Assembly (NCBI GenBank): GCA_020248915.1
Contig: JADCGP010000021.1
Coordinates: forward strand, 32,663-96,662
Source of the DNA: Rubrivivax sp.
GTDB taxonomy: Bacteria; Pseudomonadota; Gammaproteobacteria; Burkholderiales; Burkholderiaceae_C
Length of the DNA: 64,000 nucleotides
Direction of reading: 5' to 3'
The notes beneath the pieces were generated by a model. The model made no database searches. It had not been told where the DNA came from and saw nothing but the letters and a program-made list of their open reading frames with translations. Position numbers and translations under genes: made by a program. Shown here piece by piece: positions 17,520 to 26,779 of this stretch; the first letter of the stretch is position 1, and each line of letters starts with the position of its first letter.

Positions 17520-18422
17520 ATGAATCAGCTGCTGCTCGGCGCGACGGTTCTAGCCGCCGGCCTCGCGTTGTCCGTCGGTGCGCACGCCGACACGCTGGCG
17601 AAGATCAAGGACAGTGGCGCCGTCACGATGGGCGTGCGCGAGTCGTCCGGGGCGCTCAGCTACACGCTGGGCGACGGCAAGTACGCCGGCTTCCACGTCG
17701 AGGTGTGCCAGCGCGTGCTGGCCGACATCCAACGGTCCCTCGGCCTGCCCAGGCTCGACGTCAAGTACCAGGCCGTGACGTCGCAGAACCGGATCCCGCT
17801 GGTGCAGAACGGCACCGTCGACATCGAGTGCGGCAGCACGACCAACAACGCCACGCGCCAGAAGGACGTGTCCTTCGCGGTGACCACCTACGTCGAGGAG
17901 GTGCGCATGGCGGTGAAGGCCAACTCGGGCATCACCAGCATCAACCAGCTCAACGGCCGCAAGGTGGCCACCACCACGGGCACGACCAGCGTGCAGCACC
18001 TGCGCCGCCACGAACGCGCCCAGAACGTCAACTTCGAGGAGGTGTTCGGCAAGGACCACGCCGACAGCTTCCTGCTGCTCGAGAGCGGTCGCGCCGACGC
18101 CTTCGTGATGGACGGCCAGATCCTCGCTGGCAACATCGCGCGCTCGAAGAACCCGGCCGACTTCCGCATCGCCGGCGAGGTGCTGTCGGTCGAGCCGATC
18201 GCGATCATGATCCGCAAGGACGACCCCAAGTTCAAGAAGGCGGTCGACGACAGCATCATCGCGATGATGCGCTCGGGCGAGATCGCGCGGATATACGACA
18301 AGTGGTTCATGCAGCCGATCCCGCCGACCAACACGCGCGTCGGCCTGGCGGTGAGCGAGGCCACGAAGGCGGCCTGGGCGAGCCCCAACGACAGGCCGCT
18401 CGAGGACTACCTGAGGAAGTGA
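17520..18422 (+). CDS. gltI: Glutamate/aspartate ABC transporter, periplasmic binding protein
   Basis: 300 residues from the ATG at 17520, preceded by AGGAG. The signal peptide ends at about residue 24 (AHA-DTL). The mature protein opens with the amino-acid receptor pattern DTLAKIKDSGAVTMGVRESS and has the GltI-type region SQNRIPLVQNGTVDIECGSTTNN and KDHADSFLLLESGRADAFVMD. It delivers acidic amino acids to GltJK/GltL encoded downstream. A strong hairpin follows the stop, so this gene is probably made in excess over the permease genes. Confidence 0.95.
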   Translation: MNQLLLGATVLAAGLALSVGAHADTLAKIKDSGAVTMGVRESSGALSYTLGDGKYAGFHVEVCQRVLADIQRSLGLPRLDVKYQAVTSQNRIPLVQNGTVDIECGSTTNNATRQKDVSFAVTTYVEEVRMAVKANSGITSINQLNGRKVATTTGTTSVQHLRRHERAQNVNFEEVFGKDHADSFLLLESGRADAFVMDGQILAGNIARSKNPADFRIAGEVLSVEPIAIMIRKDDPKFKKAVDDSIIAMMRSGEIARIYDKWFMQPIPPTNTRVGLAVSEATKAAWASPNDRPLEDYLRK

Positions 18423-18429
18423 TGCCAAG

Positions 18430-18456
18430 GCGCGCCCGCCACCGCGGCGGGCGCGC
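18430..18456 (+). promoter_or_regulatory. attenuator/processing hairpin between gltI and gltJ
   Basis: An 11-bp perfect stem (18430-18440 with 18446-18456) and a five-base loop begin eight bases after the gltI stop. No T-tract follows. Hairpins at this position in binding-protein operons commonly stabilise the receptor mRNA and reduce read-through into permease genes. Confidence 0.65.
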
Positions 18457-18528
18457 GCAACAGGGTGCCGGCCCGCGTGGCCGGCCGCGCGGCCCGCGGT
18501 GGGCCGCCCCGTCGAACGAGGAGCGCGC

Positions 18529-19266
18529 TTGGCCTGGGATTGGCAGGTCTTCTGCAAGGAGACGACGACTGGCGAGCAGGTCGCCGGCTGCTTCGGCCGC
18601 GGCGGCGACGTCACGTACCTGAACTGGATCCTCTCGGCCTGGGGCTGGACGCTGTCGGTCGCGGCGCTTGCCCTCGTCGTCGCGATGCTGTTCGGCTCCA
18701 TCGTCGGCATCCTGCGCACCACGCCCGACCGGCGTCTCGTGCTGTTCGGCAACGCCTGGACCGAGCTGTTCCGCAACATCCCGTTGCTGGTCCAGATCTT
18801 CCTCTGGTACCACGTGCTGCCGGCGCTGATCCCGCCGCTGCGCTCGTTCCCGAGCTTCGTGCTGGTGGTCTTCGCGCTCGGCTTCTTCACCAGCGCCCGC
18901 ATCAGCGAGCAGGTGCGCGCCGGCATCCAGAGTCTGCCGCGCGGGCAGCGCCACGCCGGCCTCGCGCTCGGACTGACGCTGCCGCAGACCTACCGCTTCG
19001 TGCTGCTGCCGATGGCGTTCCGCATCGTCATCCCGCCGCTGACGAGCGAGAGCATGAACATCGTCAAGAACTCGTCGGTGGCCTTCGCCGTCAGCATCGC
19101 CGAGCTGACGATGTTCGCGATGCAGGCCGGCGAGGAGACGAGCCGCAACATCGAGATGTACCTGGCGGTGACTGCGCTGTACTTCGTCAGCGCCTTCGTC
19201 GTCAACCGGGTCATGCTGGTCGTCGAGGACCGCGTCCGCGTGCCCGGCATGATCGGCGTCAGGTAG
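18529..19266 (+). CDS. gltJ: Glutamate/aspartate ABC transporter permease GltJ
   Basis: 245 residues from a TTG start at 18529. GAGGAG at 18518-18523 is ideally spaced, and translation then gives MAWDWQVF, the usual GltJ opening. An in-frame ATG at 18499 would add ten residues and has no ribosome site. The protein has five or so membrane helices and the permease EAA-type loop (EQVRAGIQSLPRGQRHAGLALGL). It forms the membrane channel with GltK. Confidence 0.92.
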   Translation: MAWDWQVFCKETTTGEQVAGCFGRGGDVTYLNWILSAWGWTLSVAALALVVAMLFGSIVGILRTTPDRRLVLFGNAWTELFRNIPLLVQIFLWYHVLPALIPPLRSFPSFVLVVFALGFFTSARISEQVRAGIQSLPRGQRHAGLALGLTLPQTYRFVLLPMAFRIVIPPLTSESMNIVKNSSVAFAVSIAELTMFAMQAGEETSRNIEMYLAVTALYFVSAFVVNRVMLVVEDRVRVPGMIGVR

Positions 19267-19381
19267 GGGCAGCGATGAGCCGGCCGTCCGCTTCGTCCAT
19301 CTCGCGTGCCTCGCGTGCTTCGCCCGATCGCCACGCGGGTGCGCGCTCTGCCGCCGGCGGCCGGCTGCCGGGAGCGGGGCG

Positions 19382-20047
19382 ATGAACCTCGACTTCTCCT
19401 TCCTGACCTGGGGCGTTGTCCAGAGCTTCGTGCTCAAGGGCCTCGTCTTCTCGGTGCAGCTGACGCTGGTGGCGATGGTGGGCGGCATCGTGCTCGGCAC
19501 CGCGCTGGCGCTGATGCGGCTGTCGGGGCGGGCGTGGCTGGAGAAGCCGGCCGCCGCCTACGTGAACACCATGCGCAGCATCCCGCTGGTGATGGTGATC
19601 CTGTGGTTCTTCCTGCTGATCCCGCTGATGACGGGCCGGCCCCTCGGGGCCGAGGTGTCGGCGATGATCACCTTCACGCTGTTCGAGGCCGCCTACTACA
19701 GCGAGATCATGCGCGCCGGCATCCAGAGCGTGCCCAAGGGCCAGGTGCATGCCGGGTACGCGGTGGGCATGACCTACCGGCAGACGATGCAGCTGATCGT
19801 GCTGCCGCAGGCCTTCCGCAACATGCTGCCGGTGCTGCTGACCCAGACCATCATCCTTTTCCAGGACACGAGCCTGGTCTACGCGATCGGCGCCTACGAC
19901 CTGCTCAAGGGCTTCGAGATCGCCGGCAAGAACTTCAACCGCCCGGTCGAGACCTACCTCGTCGCCGCGGTGGTGTACTTCGCGGTCTGCTTCGCGCTGT
20001 CGCTGCTGGTGCGCCGGCTGCAGAACCGCATCGCCATCATCCGCTGA
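19382..20047 (+). CDS. gltK: Glutamate/aspartate ABC transporter permease GltK
   Basis: 221 residues. Five membrane helices can be drawn, with the EAA loop SEIMRAGIQSVPKGQVHAGYAVGM matching the ATPase contact motif of amino-acid permeases. The start ATG at 19382 is preceded by GGAGCGG. The 115 bases between gltJ and gltK are open on the plus strand but carry no recognisable protein. It pairs with GltJ and is energised by GltL. Confidence 0.93.
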   Translation: MNLDFSFLTWGVVQSFVLKGLVFSVQLTLVAMVGGIVLGTALALMRLSGRAWLEKPAAAYVNTMRSIPLVMVILWFFLLIPLMTGRPLGAEVSAMITFTLFEAAYYSEIMRAGIQSVPKGQVHAGYAVGMTYRQTMQLIVLPQAFRNMLPVLLTQTIILFQDTSLVYAIGAYDLLKGFEIAGKNFNRPVETYLVAAVVYFAVCFALSLLVRRLQNRIAIIR

Positions 20048-20056
20048 GGAACGCGC

Positions 20057-20791
20057 GTGATCGAGATCAAGGACGTCAGCAAGTGGTATGGCAGCTTCCA
20101 GGTGCTCACGGACTGCACGACGCGCATCGACAAGGGCGAGGTCGTCGTGGTCTGCGGGCCCTCGGGCAGCGGCAAGAGCACGTTGATCAAGACCGTCAAC
20201 GCGCTGGAGCCGATCCAGAAGGGCGACATCGTCGTCGACGGCATCAGCGTCACCGACCGGAAGACCGACCTGCCGCGGCTGCGCAGCCGCGTCGGCATGG
20301 TGTTCCAGCACTTCGAGCTCTTCCCGCACCTGTCGGTCACCGAGAACCTGACGCTGGCCCAGGTGCGCGTGCTCCGGCGCGGCAAGGACGAGGCGCTCTC
20401 CCGCGGCCTGAAGATGCTCGACCGCGTCGGCCTGATGGCGCACAAGGACAAATTCCCGGGGCAGCTCTCCGGCGGCCAGCAGCAGCGCGTGGCGATCGCG
20501 CGCGCGCTGTCGATGGACCCGATCGTCATGCTGTTCGACGAGCCGACCTCGGCGCTCGACCCCGAGATGGTGGGCGAGGTGCTCGACGTGATGGTCAAGC
20601 TGGCCCATGAGGGCATGACGATGATGGTCGTCACGCACGAGATGGGGTTCGCGCGCAAGGTGAGCCACCGCGTGATCTTCATGGACCAGGGGCGCATCGT
20701 CGAGGACTGCCGCAAGGACGAGTTCTTCGACAACCCGGAGGCCCGTTCGGTGCGCGCCAAGGACTTCCTGTCGAAGATCCTGTCGCACTGA
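20057..20791 (+). CDS. gltL: Glutamate/aspartate ABC transporter ATPase GltL
   Basis: 244 residues from the GTG at 20057 (TGAGGA just upstream, nine bases after gltK). Walker A is GPSGSGKST, the Q-loop [10 protein letters not shown], the signature [15 protein letters not shown], Walker [15 protein letters not shown] and the switch His in VVTHEM. The length is standard for polar amino-acid transport ATPases. It is the last gene of the glt operon. Confidence 0.96.
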   Translation: MIEIKDVSKWYGSFQVLTDCTTRIDKGEVVVVCGPSGSGKSTLIKTVNALEPIQKGDIVVDGISVTDRKTDLPRLRSRVGMVFQHFELFPHLSVTENLTLAQVRVLRRGKDEALSRGLKMLDRVGLMAHKDKFPGQLSGGQQQRVAIARALSMDPIVMLFDEPTSALDPEMVGEVLDVMVKLAHEGMTMMVVTHEMGFARKVSHRVIFMDQGRIVEDCRKDEFFDNPEARSVRAKDFLSKILSH

Positions 20792-20814
20792 GTGGGCGCG
20801 GCGGCGGCCGCTGC

Positions 20815-20820
20815 GACAAT
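20815..20820 (+). promoter_or_regulatory. -10-like hexamer just before pyrC
   Basis: GACAAT ends six bases before the pyrC ATG at 20827, and there is no ribosome site in the gap. It fits the leaderless start pattern seen elsewhere in the window. Confidence 0.35.
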
Positions 20821-20826
20821 GGGGCG

Positions 20827-21879
20827 ATGAACGCGCCCGTGCAGACGCTCACCCTGACCCGGCCCGACGACTGGCACCTGCACCTGCGCGACGGCGCGGC
20901 GCTGGCGGCGGTGCTGCCGTACAGCGCGCGCCAGTTCGGGCGGGCGATCGTGATGCCCAACCTGCGGCCGCCGGTCACCACGGCCGAGGCGGCGCTCGCC
21001 TACCGCCGGCGCATCCTCGACGCGCTACCGGCCGACGGGCCCGGCGCGGACTTCACGCCGCTGATGACGCTGTACCTGACCGACCGCACCTCCGCCGACG
21101 AGGTGCGCCTTGCGCGGCAGGCCGGCGTCGTGGCCTTCAAGCTCTACCCGGCCGGCGCCACCACCCACAGCGACGCCGGGGTGACCGACATCCGCCGCAC
21201 GCGCGCCGCGCTCGAGGCGATGCAGCGCGAGGGCCTGCGCCTGCTCGTGCACGGCGAGGTCACCGACCCCGCGGTCGACGTGTTCGACCGCGAGGCGGTG
21301 TTCCTCGACCGCGTGCTTCAGCCTCTGCGGCGCGACTTCCCCGAACTGCACGTCGTGCTGGAGCACGCCACCACCCGCGAGGCGGTGGAGTACGTGGCCG
21401 CGGCCGACGCGCGCGTGGCAGCCACGATCACCGCCCACCACCTGCTCTACAACCGCAATGCCATCTTCCTGGGCGGGCTGCGTCCGCACTGGTACTGCCT
21501 GCCGGTGCTCAAGCGCGAGGCGCACCGGGCGGCGCTGGTGCGCGCCGCCACCTCGGGGAGCCCGAAGTTCTTCCTCGGCACCGACAGCGCGCCGCACGCC
21601 AGCGTGCTGAAGGAGGCGAGCGTGTGCGGCGCCGGCTGCTTCACCGCACCCGCCGCGCTCGAGCTGTACGCCGAGGCCTTCGAGGCGGCCGGAGCGCTCG
21701 ACCGGCTGGAGGCGTTCGCCAGCCATCACGGCCCCGACTTCTACGGGCTGCCGCGCAACAGCGGCACTGTCACGCTGCGCCGCGAGCCGTGGACGCTGCC
21801 CGAGACGTTGCCCTTCGGCGACGCCATGGTCAAGCCGCTTCGTGGCGGCGAGACGCTGTCCTGGAGACTGGACGCATGA
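20827..21879 (+). CDS. pyrC: Dihydroorotase (class II, PyrC)
   Basis: 350 residues, normal for the E. coli-type enzyme. The zinc-binding HxH (His17, His19) lies in [10 protein letters not shown], the carboxylated lysine in [12 protein letters not shown], and further metal His residues in LLVHGEVTD and LEHATT. The substrate loop and the catalytic Asp are in [10 protein letters not shown]. It interconverts carbamoyl-aspartate and dihydroorotate in pyrimidine synthesis. Its stop overlaps the start of the NYN gene (ATGA). Confidence 0.97.
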   Translation: MNAPVQTLTLTRPDDWHLHLRDGAALAAVLPYSARQFGRAIVMPNLRPPVTTAEAALAYRRRILDALPADGPGADFTPLMTLYLTDRTSADEVRLARQAGVVAFKLYPAGATTHSDAGVTDIRRTRAALEAMQREGLRLLVHGEVTDPAVDVFDREAVFLDRVLQPLRRDFPELHVVLEHATTREAVEYVAAADARVAATITAHHLLYNRNAIFLGGLRPHWYCLPVLKREAHRAALVRAATSGSPKFFLGTDSAPHASVLKEASVCGAGCFTAPAALELYAEAFEAAGALDRLEAFASHHGPDFYGLPRNSGTVTLRREPWTLPETLPFGDAMVKPLRGGETLSWRLDA

Positions 21880-23291
21880 ACCCGAGTCCCCGCGTCGTGC
21901 TGCTGATCGACGCCGACAACGTGTCGGCCGACGTGATCGAGCAGGCCGTCTCCCGGCTGCATGCCGAGTACGGGGCGCTGCACGTGCGGCGCGCCTATGG
22001 CACGGCCGAGGCTGCGGTCAAGCAGCAGCAGCTGTTCAAGCGGCTGTCGATCCGGCCGATGGTCAACCTGGCCGCCGGCAAGAACTCCACCGACATCGCG
22101 CTGGCCGTCGACGCGCTCGACCTCGTGATCGCCGAGCGGCCCGACGTGGTGGTGATCGCGTCCTCCGACTCCGACTTCGCGCCGCTGGTCTCGCGGATCC
22201 GCGAGAAGGGCTGCCTGGTGCGCGGGGTCGGGCAGAAGGGCAAGGTCGGCGAGGAGACGCCGCTGATCTACGACGACTGGCTCGAGTTCGAGCATCGCCG
22301 GCCGCGCGGCCGGCCGGCGCCGGCCGATGCGGCGGGGCAGGGTTCGGGCGGCGCGCCGGCCGCGCCGCAGCGGTCGCGGTCGCGGCGCGGGCGCGCCGCC
22401 GAGGCAGCGGCGGCTGTCGTGGCCGATGACCCTGCCGTCGCGGCCGCCGAGGCCACCGCAGCCGCTGCGCCGCCGGCAGCCGGTCGGACGCCGCGCCGAC
22501 GTGCCGGTGCCATACCCGAGGCCTCGGCGGCTCCCGCCGGCTCTTCGGGTTCTGCCGCTGCCCGGGTCGGGACGACAGAGCGGACTCCTGTGCCCGCCGC
22601 GAGGAAGTCTGCCCGCGATTCAGCCGGGGATCTGGCCCGCGAGCCCGCCCGCAGGGCGGCGTCGCGCGGTGCCGACGGGGACGAGACTACCGCAGCGTCC
22701 GAGGCCGCAGCCCCGGCGGGCAAGTCGGTGGCCGGCAAGCGTGCGGCACGCAAGGCCGCGGCGGGCAAGACGGCGGCGGGCAAGACGGCGGCAGGCAAGA
22801 CGGCGGCAGGCAAGACGGCGGCAGGCAAGGGCAGGGCGGCAGGCCCGGCCGCGGACGCTGAAGTCGACGCGGCAGTCGACCAGGCCGTCGGCGAGCCGGT
22901 TGCCGCGGCCGCGCCGCGCGCCACGGCCCGCAAGGCCGCGGCTGCCGCCCCGGTCACCCGGGGCACGGCGGCCGCCCCGACGCCGCCCGCCGCGAAGGCG
23001 GCGCGGAAGACCGCCAACCGCCGCAAGGTCGCGGCGCCGCCCCCGCCGCCGCTGCCCGAGAAGGTGGCCCGCGCGCTCGCCGTGCTGCCCGACCTGGCCG
23101 CCGGTCAGGCGGTGGACGTGCAGGCCGCCGCCGCCGTGCTTCGCAAGGAGCGCGTGTTCAGCAACGCCGACAGCTGGCCCAAGTTCTTCCAGCGCCACGC
23201 CGAGTGGTTCGAACTGCTGCCCCCAGGCCGCCCGACCCAGGTGCGGCGCAAGGCCCCGCAAGCCGAGGGGCCGGCCGACGCCGGGTCTTGA
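21876..23291 (+). CDS. NYN-domain (PIN-like nuclease) protein with C-terminal LOTUS-like domain
   Basis: 471 residues from the ATG at 21876, which overlaps the pyrC stop. The NYN domain covers about 1-140, with acidic residues Asp12 and Asp14 in LIDADNVS and Asp98 and Asp100 in SSDSDF, positions expected for metal-dependent RNA cleavage. Residues about 145-395 are an Ala/Arg/Lys-rich, histone-like low-complexity linker that includes five AAGKT-type repeats. Residues about 400-460 resemble an OST-HTH/LOTUS RNA-binding domain ([16 protein letters not shown], then [17 protein letters not shown]). It is likely an RNA-acting enzyme. Its target is unknown. Confidence 0.9.
   Translation: MNPSPRVVLLIDADNVSADVIEQAVSRLHAEYGALHVRRAYGTAEAAVKQQQLFKRLSIRPMVNLAAGKNSTDIALAVDALDLVIAERPDVVVIASSDSDFAPLVSRIREKGCLVRGVGQKGKVGEETPLIYDDWLEFEHRRPRGRPAPADAAGQGSGGAPAAPQRSRSRRGRAAEAAAAVVADDPAVAAAEATAAAAPPAAGRTPRRRAGAIPEASAAPAGSSGSAAARVGTTERTPVPAARKSARDSAGDLAREPARRAASRGADGDETTAASEAAAPAGKSVAGKRAARKAAAGKTAAGKTAAGKTAAGKTAAGKGRAAGPAADAEVDAAVDQAVGEPVAAAAPRATARKAAAAAPVTRGTAAAPTPPAAKAARKTANRRKVAAPPPPPLPEKVARALAVLPDLAAGQAVDVQAAAAVLRKERVFSNADSWPKFFQRHAEWFELLPPGRPTQVRRKAPQAEGPADAGS
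22758..22832 (+). repeat. 15-bp coding tandem repeat (AAGKT) in the NYN protein linker
   Basis: There are five consecutive copies of a 15-base unit (GCGGCGGGCAAGACG and near variants). The last copy ends in GGC instead of ACG. Copy number is likely to vary between strains without changing the frame. Confidence 0.9.
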
Positions 23292-23362
23292 AGCGTCGTC
23301 CCGGACCCTTACATTCCGCTCGTTTTCCCCAAGTCTCGCGCCTCCAAGGAGGGCGCACCGCC

Positions 23363-24238
23363 ATGAAACGCATCCTGCTGTTCGTCGTCACCAACCTCGC
23401 CGTGATGCTGGTGCTCGGCATCGCCGCCAGCGTGCTCGGCGTCAACCGCTTCCTCACGGCCAACGGCCTGAACCTGGGCATGCTGCTCGCGTTCGCCGCG
23501 CTGATGGGCTTCGGCGGCGCGATCATCTCGCTGCTGATGAGCAAGCCGGTGGCCAAGTGGAGCACCGGGGCCCAGATCATCAACAACAGCACCGACCCGA
23601 CGCACCGCTGGATCGTCTCGACGGTCGAGCGCTTCGCCCAGAAGGCCGGCATCGGCATGCCCGACGTCGCCCTCTACGAGGGCGAGCCCAACGCCTTCGC
23701 CACCGGCGCGTTCAAGAATTCGGCCCTGGTCGCGGTCTCCACCGGCCTGCTGCAGACTATGAACCGGCAGGAGGTCGAGGCGGTGATCGGCCACGAGGTG
23801 GCCCACGTCGCCAACGGCGACATGGTCACGATGACGCTGATCCAGGGCGTGATGAACACCTTCGTCGTGTTCCTGTCCCGGGTGATCGGCTACTTCGTCG
23901 ACAAGGTCGTGCTGCGCAACCAGAACGACGGCCCGGGCATCGGCTACTACGTGACGACGATCGTGCTCGACATCGTGCTCGGCGTGCTCGCTGCGGTGAT
24001 CGTGGCCTGGTTCTCGCGCCAGCGCGAGTACCGCGCCGACAAGGGCGCCGCCGACCTGATGGGCGACAAGCGGCCGATGATCAACGCGCTCGCCCGCCTG
24101 GGAGGCATGGATCCCGGCCAGTTGCCTCAGAGCGTGGCCACGATGGGGATCAACGCGCGCCCGAGCGGCCTGATGGCCCTGTTCTCGAGCCACCCGCCGA
24201 TCGAGGACCGCATCCGCGCCCTGCAGTCGGCGCAGTGA
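23363..24238 (+). CDS. htpX: Membrane zinc metalloprotease HtpX
   Basis: 291 residues from the ATG at 23363, preceded by AAGGAGGGC. Two N-terminal membrane helices (about 5-25 and 38-58) are followed by the M48 protease domain with HEVAH (His144, Glu145, His148), two further helices and a third-ligand region [13 protein letters not shown]. It is a heat-shock-linked inner-membrane quality-control protease acting with FtsH. It stands alone, between the NYN gene and a terminator. Confidence 0.96.
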   Translation: MKRILLFVVTNLAVMLVLGIAASVLGVNRFLTANGLNLGMLLAFAALMGFGGAIISLLMSKPVAKWSTGAQIINNSTDPTHRWIVSTVERFAQKAGIGMPDVALYEGEPNAFATGAFKNSALVAVSTGLLQTMNRQEVEAVIGHEVAHVANGDMVTMTLIQGVMNTFVVFLSRVIGYFVDKVVLRNQNDGPGIGYYVTTIVLDIVLGVLAAVIVAWFSRQREYRADKGAADLMGDKRPMINALARLGGMDPGQLPQSVATMGINARPSGLMALFSSHPPIEDRIRALQSAQ

Positions 24239-24258
24239 TCGCGCAGCCCCGCTGAACG

Positions 24259-24286
24259 ACGAAGGCCCCGCGAGGGGCCTTCGTTC
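24259..24286. terminator. bidirectional intrinsic terminator between htpX and the acylase gene
   Basis: A ten-bp perfect stem CGAAGGCCCC/GGGGCCTTCG (24260-24269 with 24274-24283) is closed by a GCGA tetraloop and flanked by A/T-containing tails (AACGA before, TTCGTT after). It lies between two convergent genes and can serve both. Confidence 0.85.
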
Positions 24287-24306
24287 GTTCCGGCCACAGG
24301 CCCGGC

Positions 24307-26664
24307 TCAGGGCCGCACGAGCTTGAGCACCTCGCCGACGCGCGCCTTCGCCACGTCGTCGGCGTGGAAAGGCAGAGTCGGCCACTGCTTGGCGCTGAAC
24401 AGCCGCAGCTGGTCGGTGGCGTGCGGCGACGCCGGGTCGGTGCTCTGGCCGTAGGCCAGGATGGCCTGCGCCACCGGTCCGCGCTCGTCGAAGGTCACCG
24501 TCTGCACGTAGCTGGTGCCGTAGTCGATGCGCAGGCCACGCGTGCCGATGCCGGGAGCGAACTGGTTGCCGAGGTTGTTGAGCACGCCCTCGAAGTCCTC
24601 GCCGCCGTGCAGCGCGATCGGCTCGTCGGTGATCAGTGGGCGCTGCACGCTGCCCAGCGGGGCGTCCAGCGCGAAGCCCGCGCCGCGCACCGCCTGCACC
24701 ACCTTGGCGAGCGCCTCCCACACCCGCGCGGCCACCGCGGCGTCGTCCATCTTCAGGCCGGCGGGCGTGGCCACCGGCTGCGCGCGGTCGTAGGGCAGCC
24801 GATAGACCCCCGGGATCGCCGAGGCCTGGCGCCAGAACTCGCGGAACAGGTGCGCGCCACGCGCGCCGGTGTCGTTGCTGCGGTCCCACCCGCGCAGCGC
24901 GGCGCAGCCGTCGCGCGCCTCGGCGGTCGGCGCCCCGGGCGTGCCTGCGCAGGCCGCCAGCAGGTCGGGCAGCACGACGCGGGCCATCAGGTTGCGGTTG
25001 GCGAACAGCTGCGCCTGCGCCGCCGCCGGCGTGACCGGGCCGCGGGCGACCAGTTCCGGAACCTCGATCAGCCCCGAGCGCGTGCGCGGCCGCCGCAGGA
25101 CGTCGTCGCCCACCAGCGGCGGCACCCCGTCGAAGCGCTGCGCCGGGTGGGTGTGGAAGAAGCTGTCGTTGCTGTTGTGCACCCAGTCGCCGCGGATCGC
25201 CACCGGCATGCGCCCCGGCGCCACCAGGCCGGGCACCGGCGAGGCGGCGTCGCGCCTCCACTGGCAGGCGCTGCGGCTGCCGTCCAGCACGACGATGCCG
25301 GCCGCGCTGGTGCGCAGCGCCGCCGCCTGCGCGCCGGGCGCGCACTCCTTCAGCAGCGCGTCGTCGACGTCGGGCACGACGCTGATGTCGGCATACATCG
25401 CGCGGCCCGCGCGGTCGGCGGCGATGGTGTTGACCCACGGGATGCCGAGGTTGCCGTGCGCGGCGCGCAGCGCCTCCAGGCTGCCGGCACGGTTGATGCG
25501 GAGCCAGCTGTCGACGCTGCGGACGTTGCGCGTGTTGGCGTCCTGCAGCGCGTAGGCACGCTCGGCCGTCCACGCCAGCCCGAGCCGCGGGTTCGCGATC
25601 ACGGGCCCCCAGCGGGTGGCCCACAGCGTCAGCGACTTCGGCGCCAGCGTGCCGTCGGCGCCGCGAACCTGGATCGTCAGCGTGCGTGCCCGCATCTTCT
25701 CGGGCGTACCGTCGACGAGGTGGCTCGTGGGGTCGCCCGGCACCAGCTTCAGCTCGTGCAGCGTGAAGCGCTTGCCGGTGCTGACGGTGTGGCTCCAGGC
25801 CACGTCCTTGTTGAAGCCGATGTGCACCACCGCACCGTGCCCGGTGCTGGCGCCCATCACGTCCAGGCTGCCGGGGATCGTCAGGTGCATCTGCCAGAAG
25901 CGGTTGACCCCGGCCCACGGGAAGTGCGGATTGCCCAGCAGCAGGCCGCGGCCGTTGGCCGTGACGTCCTTGCCGAAGGCCCAGGCATTGCTGCCCAGCG
26001 GGGGTTCCGCCAGGCCGAGCGCGTGCGCCTCGGCGTCGGGCTGCGCGAGGTCGGCGGCCGTCGACGACGGCGCCGACGCCGCCTTCGCGGCGGGCGGCTG
26101 CGCCCCGACCATCGCGTCGGCCAGCGCCGCGATGCCCGCCTGCACCAGGTTCACCTCCTGCAGCCGTCGGAACTCGGCCAGCGTCATCGGCTGCACCCAG
26201 GCCTGGCCCTGGCAGGCCGCCGGCAGCCGGCCGGCCCGATCGGCGAGGAAGCGGTTGTAGCCCTCCACGTAGCCGGAGGCCATCTCCCTGGCCTCGGCGC
26301 TGGCCGAGGCCCAGGCCTGCGCGAGCGCGGCGTCGTCCATGTGGGCGGCGACGAAGAAGTCGATCTGCTCGTTGGGCAGCATCCGGCGGCCCAGCAGCGC
26401 CGTCGCCGCGGCGCCGAAGTGGCGCGAGCGCTCGCCGCGCACGGTGACGAGCTGCTGCGCGGTCTGGCAGACGTTGTCCTGCGCGTGCGCGTAGGCCACG
26501 CCGTAGGCCAGCGTGCGCATGTCGGGCGCGGCGATGTGGGCCACGCCGTGGGCGGTGCGGGTGATCGTGGCCGTGCGCTGCTCGGGTGGCAGCGCCGCGC
26601 AGCCGGCAAGCAGCGCGAGCGCGGCCGTGGCCGCCGTGGCAGCGACGGGGTTCGCCGTTCTCAT
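24307..26664 (-). CDS. Penicillin-acylase-family Ntn hydrolase, PvdQ/AHL-acylase type, lipoprotein
   Basis: 785 residues. The N-terminus is a lipoprotein signal with lipobox LLAGC (Cys22). The precursor has an alpha chain (about 23-200), a spacer with Ala/Pro-rich composition and the autoprocessing site before Ser225 in PPLGSNAWAFGKD, the nucleophile that becomes the beta-chain N-terminus. LLLGNPHFPW, LHELKLV and the beta-chain Asn region (HNSNDSFFHTHP) support the PvdQ/QuiP branch over penicillin G acylases. Likely activity is hydrolysis of long-chain N-acyl groups such as acyl-homoserine lactones or acylated siderophore precursors. Lipid anchoring is unusual, as PvdQ is soluble in the periplasm. 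Confidence 0.9.
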   Translation of the reverse strand: MRTANPVAATAATAALALLAGCAALPPEQRTATITRTAHGVAHIAAPDMRTLAYGVAYAHAQDNVCQTAQQLVTVRGERSRHFGAAATALLGRRMLPNEQIDFFVAAHMDDAALAQAWASASAEAREMASGYVEGYNRFLADRAGRLPAACQGQAWVQPMTLAEFRRLQEVNLVQAGIAALADAMVGAQPPAAKAASAPSSTAADLAQPDAEAHALGLAEPPLGSNAWAFGKDVTANGRGLLLGNPHFPWAGVNRFWQMHLTIPGSLDVMGASTGHGAVVHIGFNKDVAWSHTVSTGKRFTLHELKLVPGDPTSHLVDGTPEKMRARTLTIQVRGADGTLAPKSLTLWATRWGPVIANPRLGLAWTAERAYALQDANTRNVRSVDSWLRINRAGSLEALRAAHGNLGIPWVNTIAADRAGRAMYADISVVPDVDDALLKECAPGAQAAALRTSAAGIVVLDGSRSACQWRRDAASPVPGLVAPGRMPVAIRGDWVHNSNDSFFHTHPAQRFDGVPPLVGDDVLRRPRTRSGLIEVPELVARGPVTPAAAQAQLFANRNLMARVVLPDLLAACAGTPGAPTAEARDGCAALRGWDRSNDTGARGAHLFREFWRQASAIPGVYRLPYDRAQPVATPAGLKMDDAAVAARVWEALAKVVQAVRGAGFALDAPLGSVQRPLITDEPIALHGGEDFEGVLNNLGNQFAPGIGTRGLRIDYGTSYVQTVTFDERGPVAQAILAYGQSTDPASPHATDQLRLFSAKQWPTLPFHADDVAKARVGEVLKLVRP

Positions 26665-26779
26665 CGTGGTTTCCTCGGGGGTGGTTGTTCCGGCGCGGTG
26701 CCGAGGGCGGCGCGCCGTGGGGCCTGCGGCCGCCTGCAGCGTGGGGCAGCAGCCCAGGGGCGGCGGACGGCCGCCCCGC

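Noticed and set aside
22758..22832. possible CRISPR-like repeat array
   Set aside because: 15-bp contiguous repeats with no spacers and in coding frame, so a coding tandem repeat.
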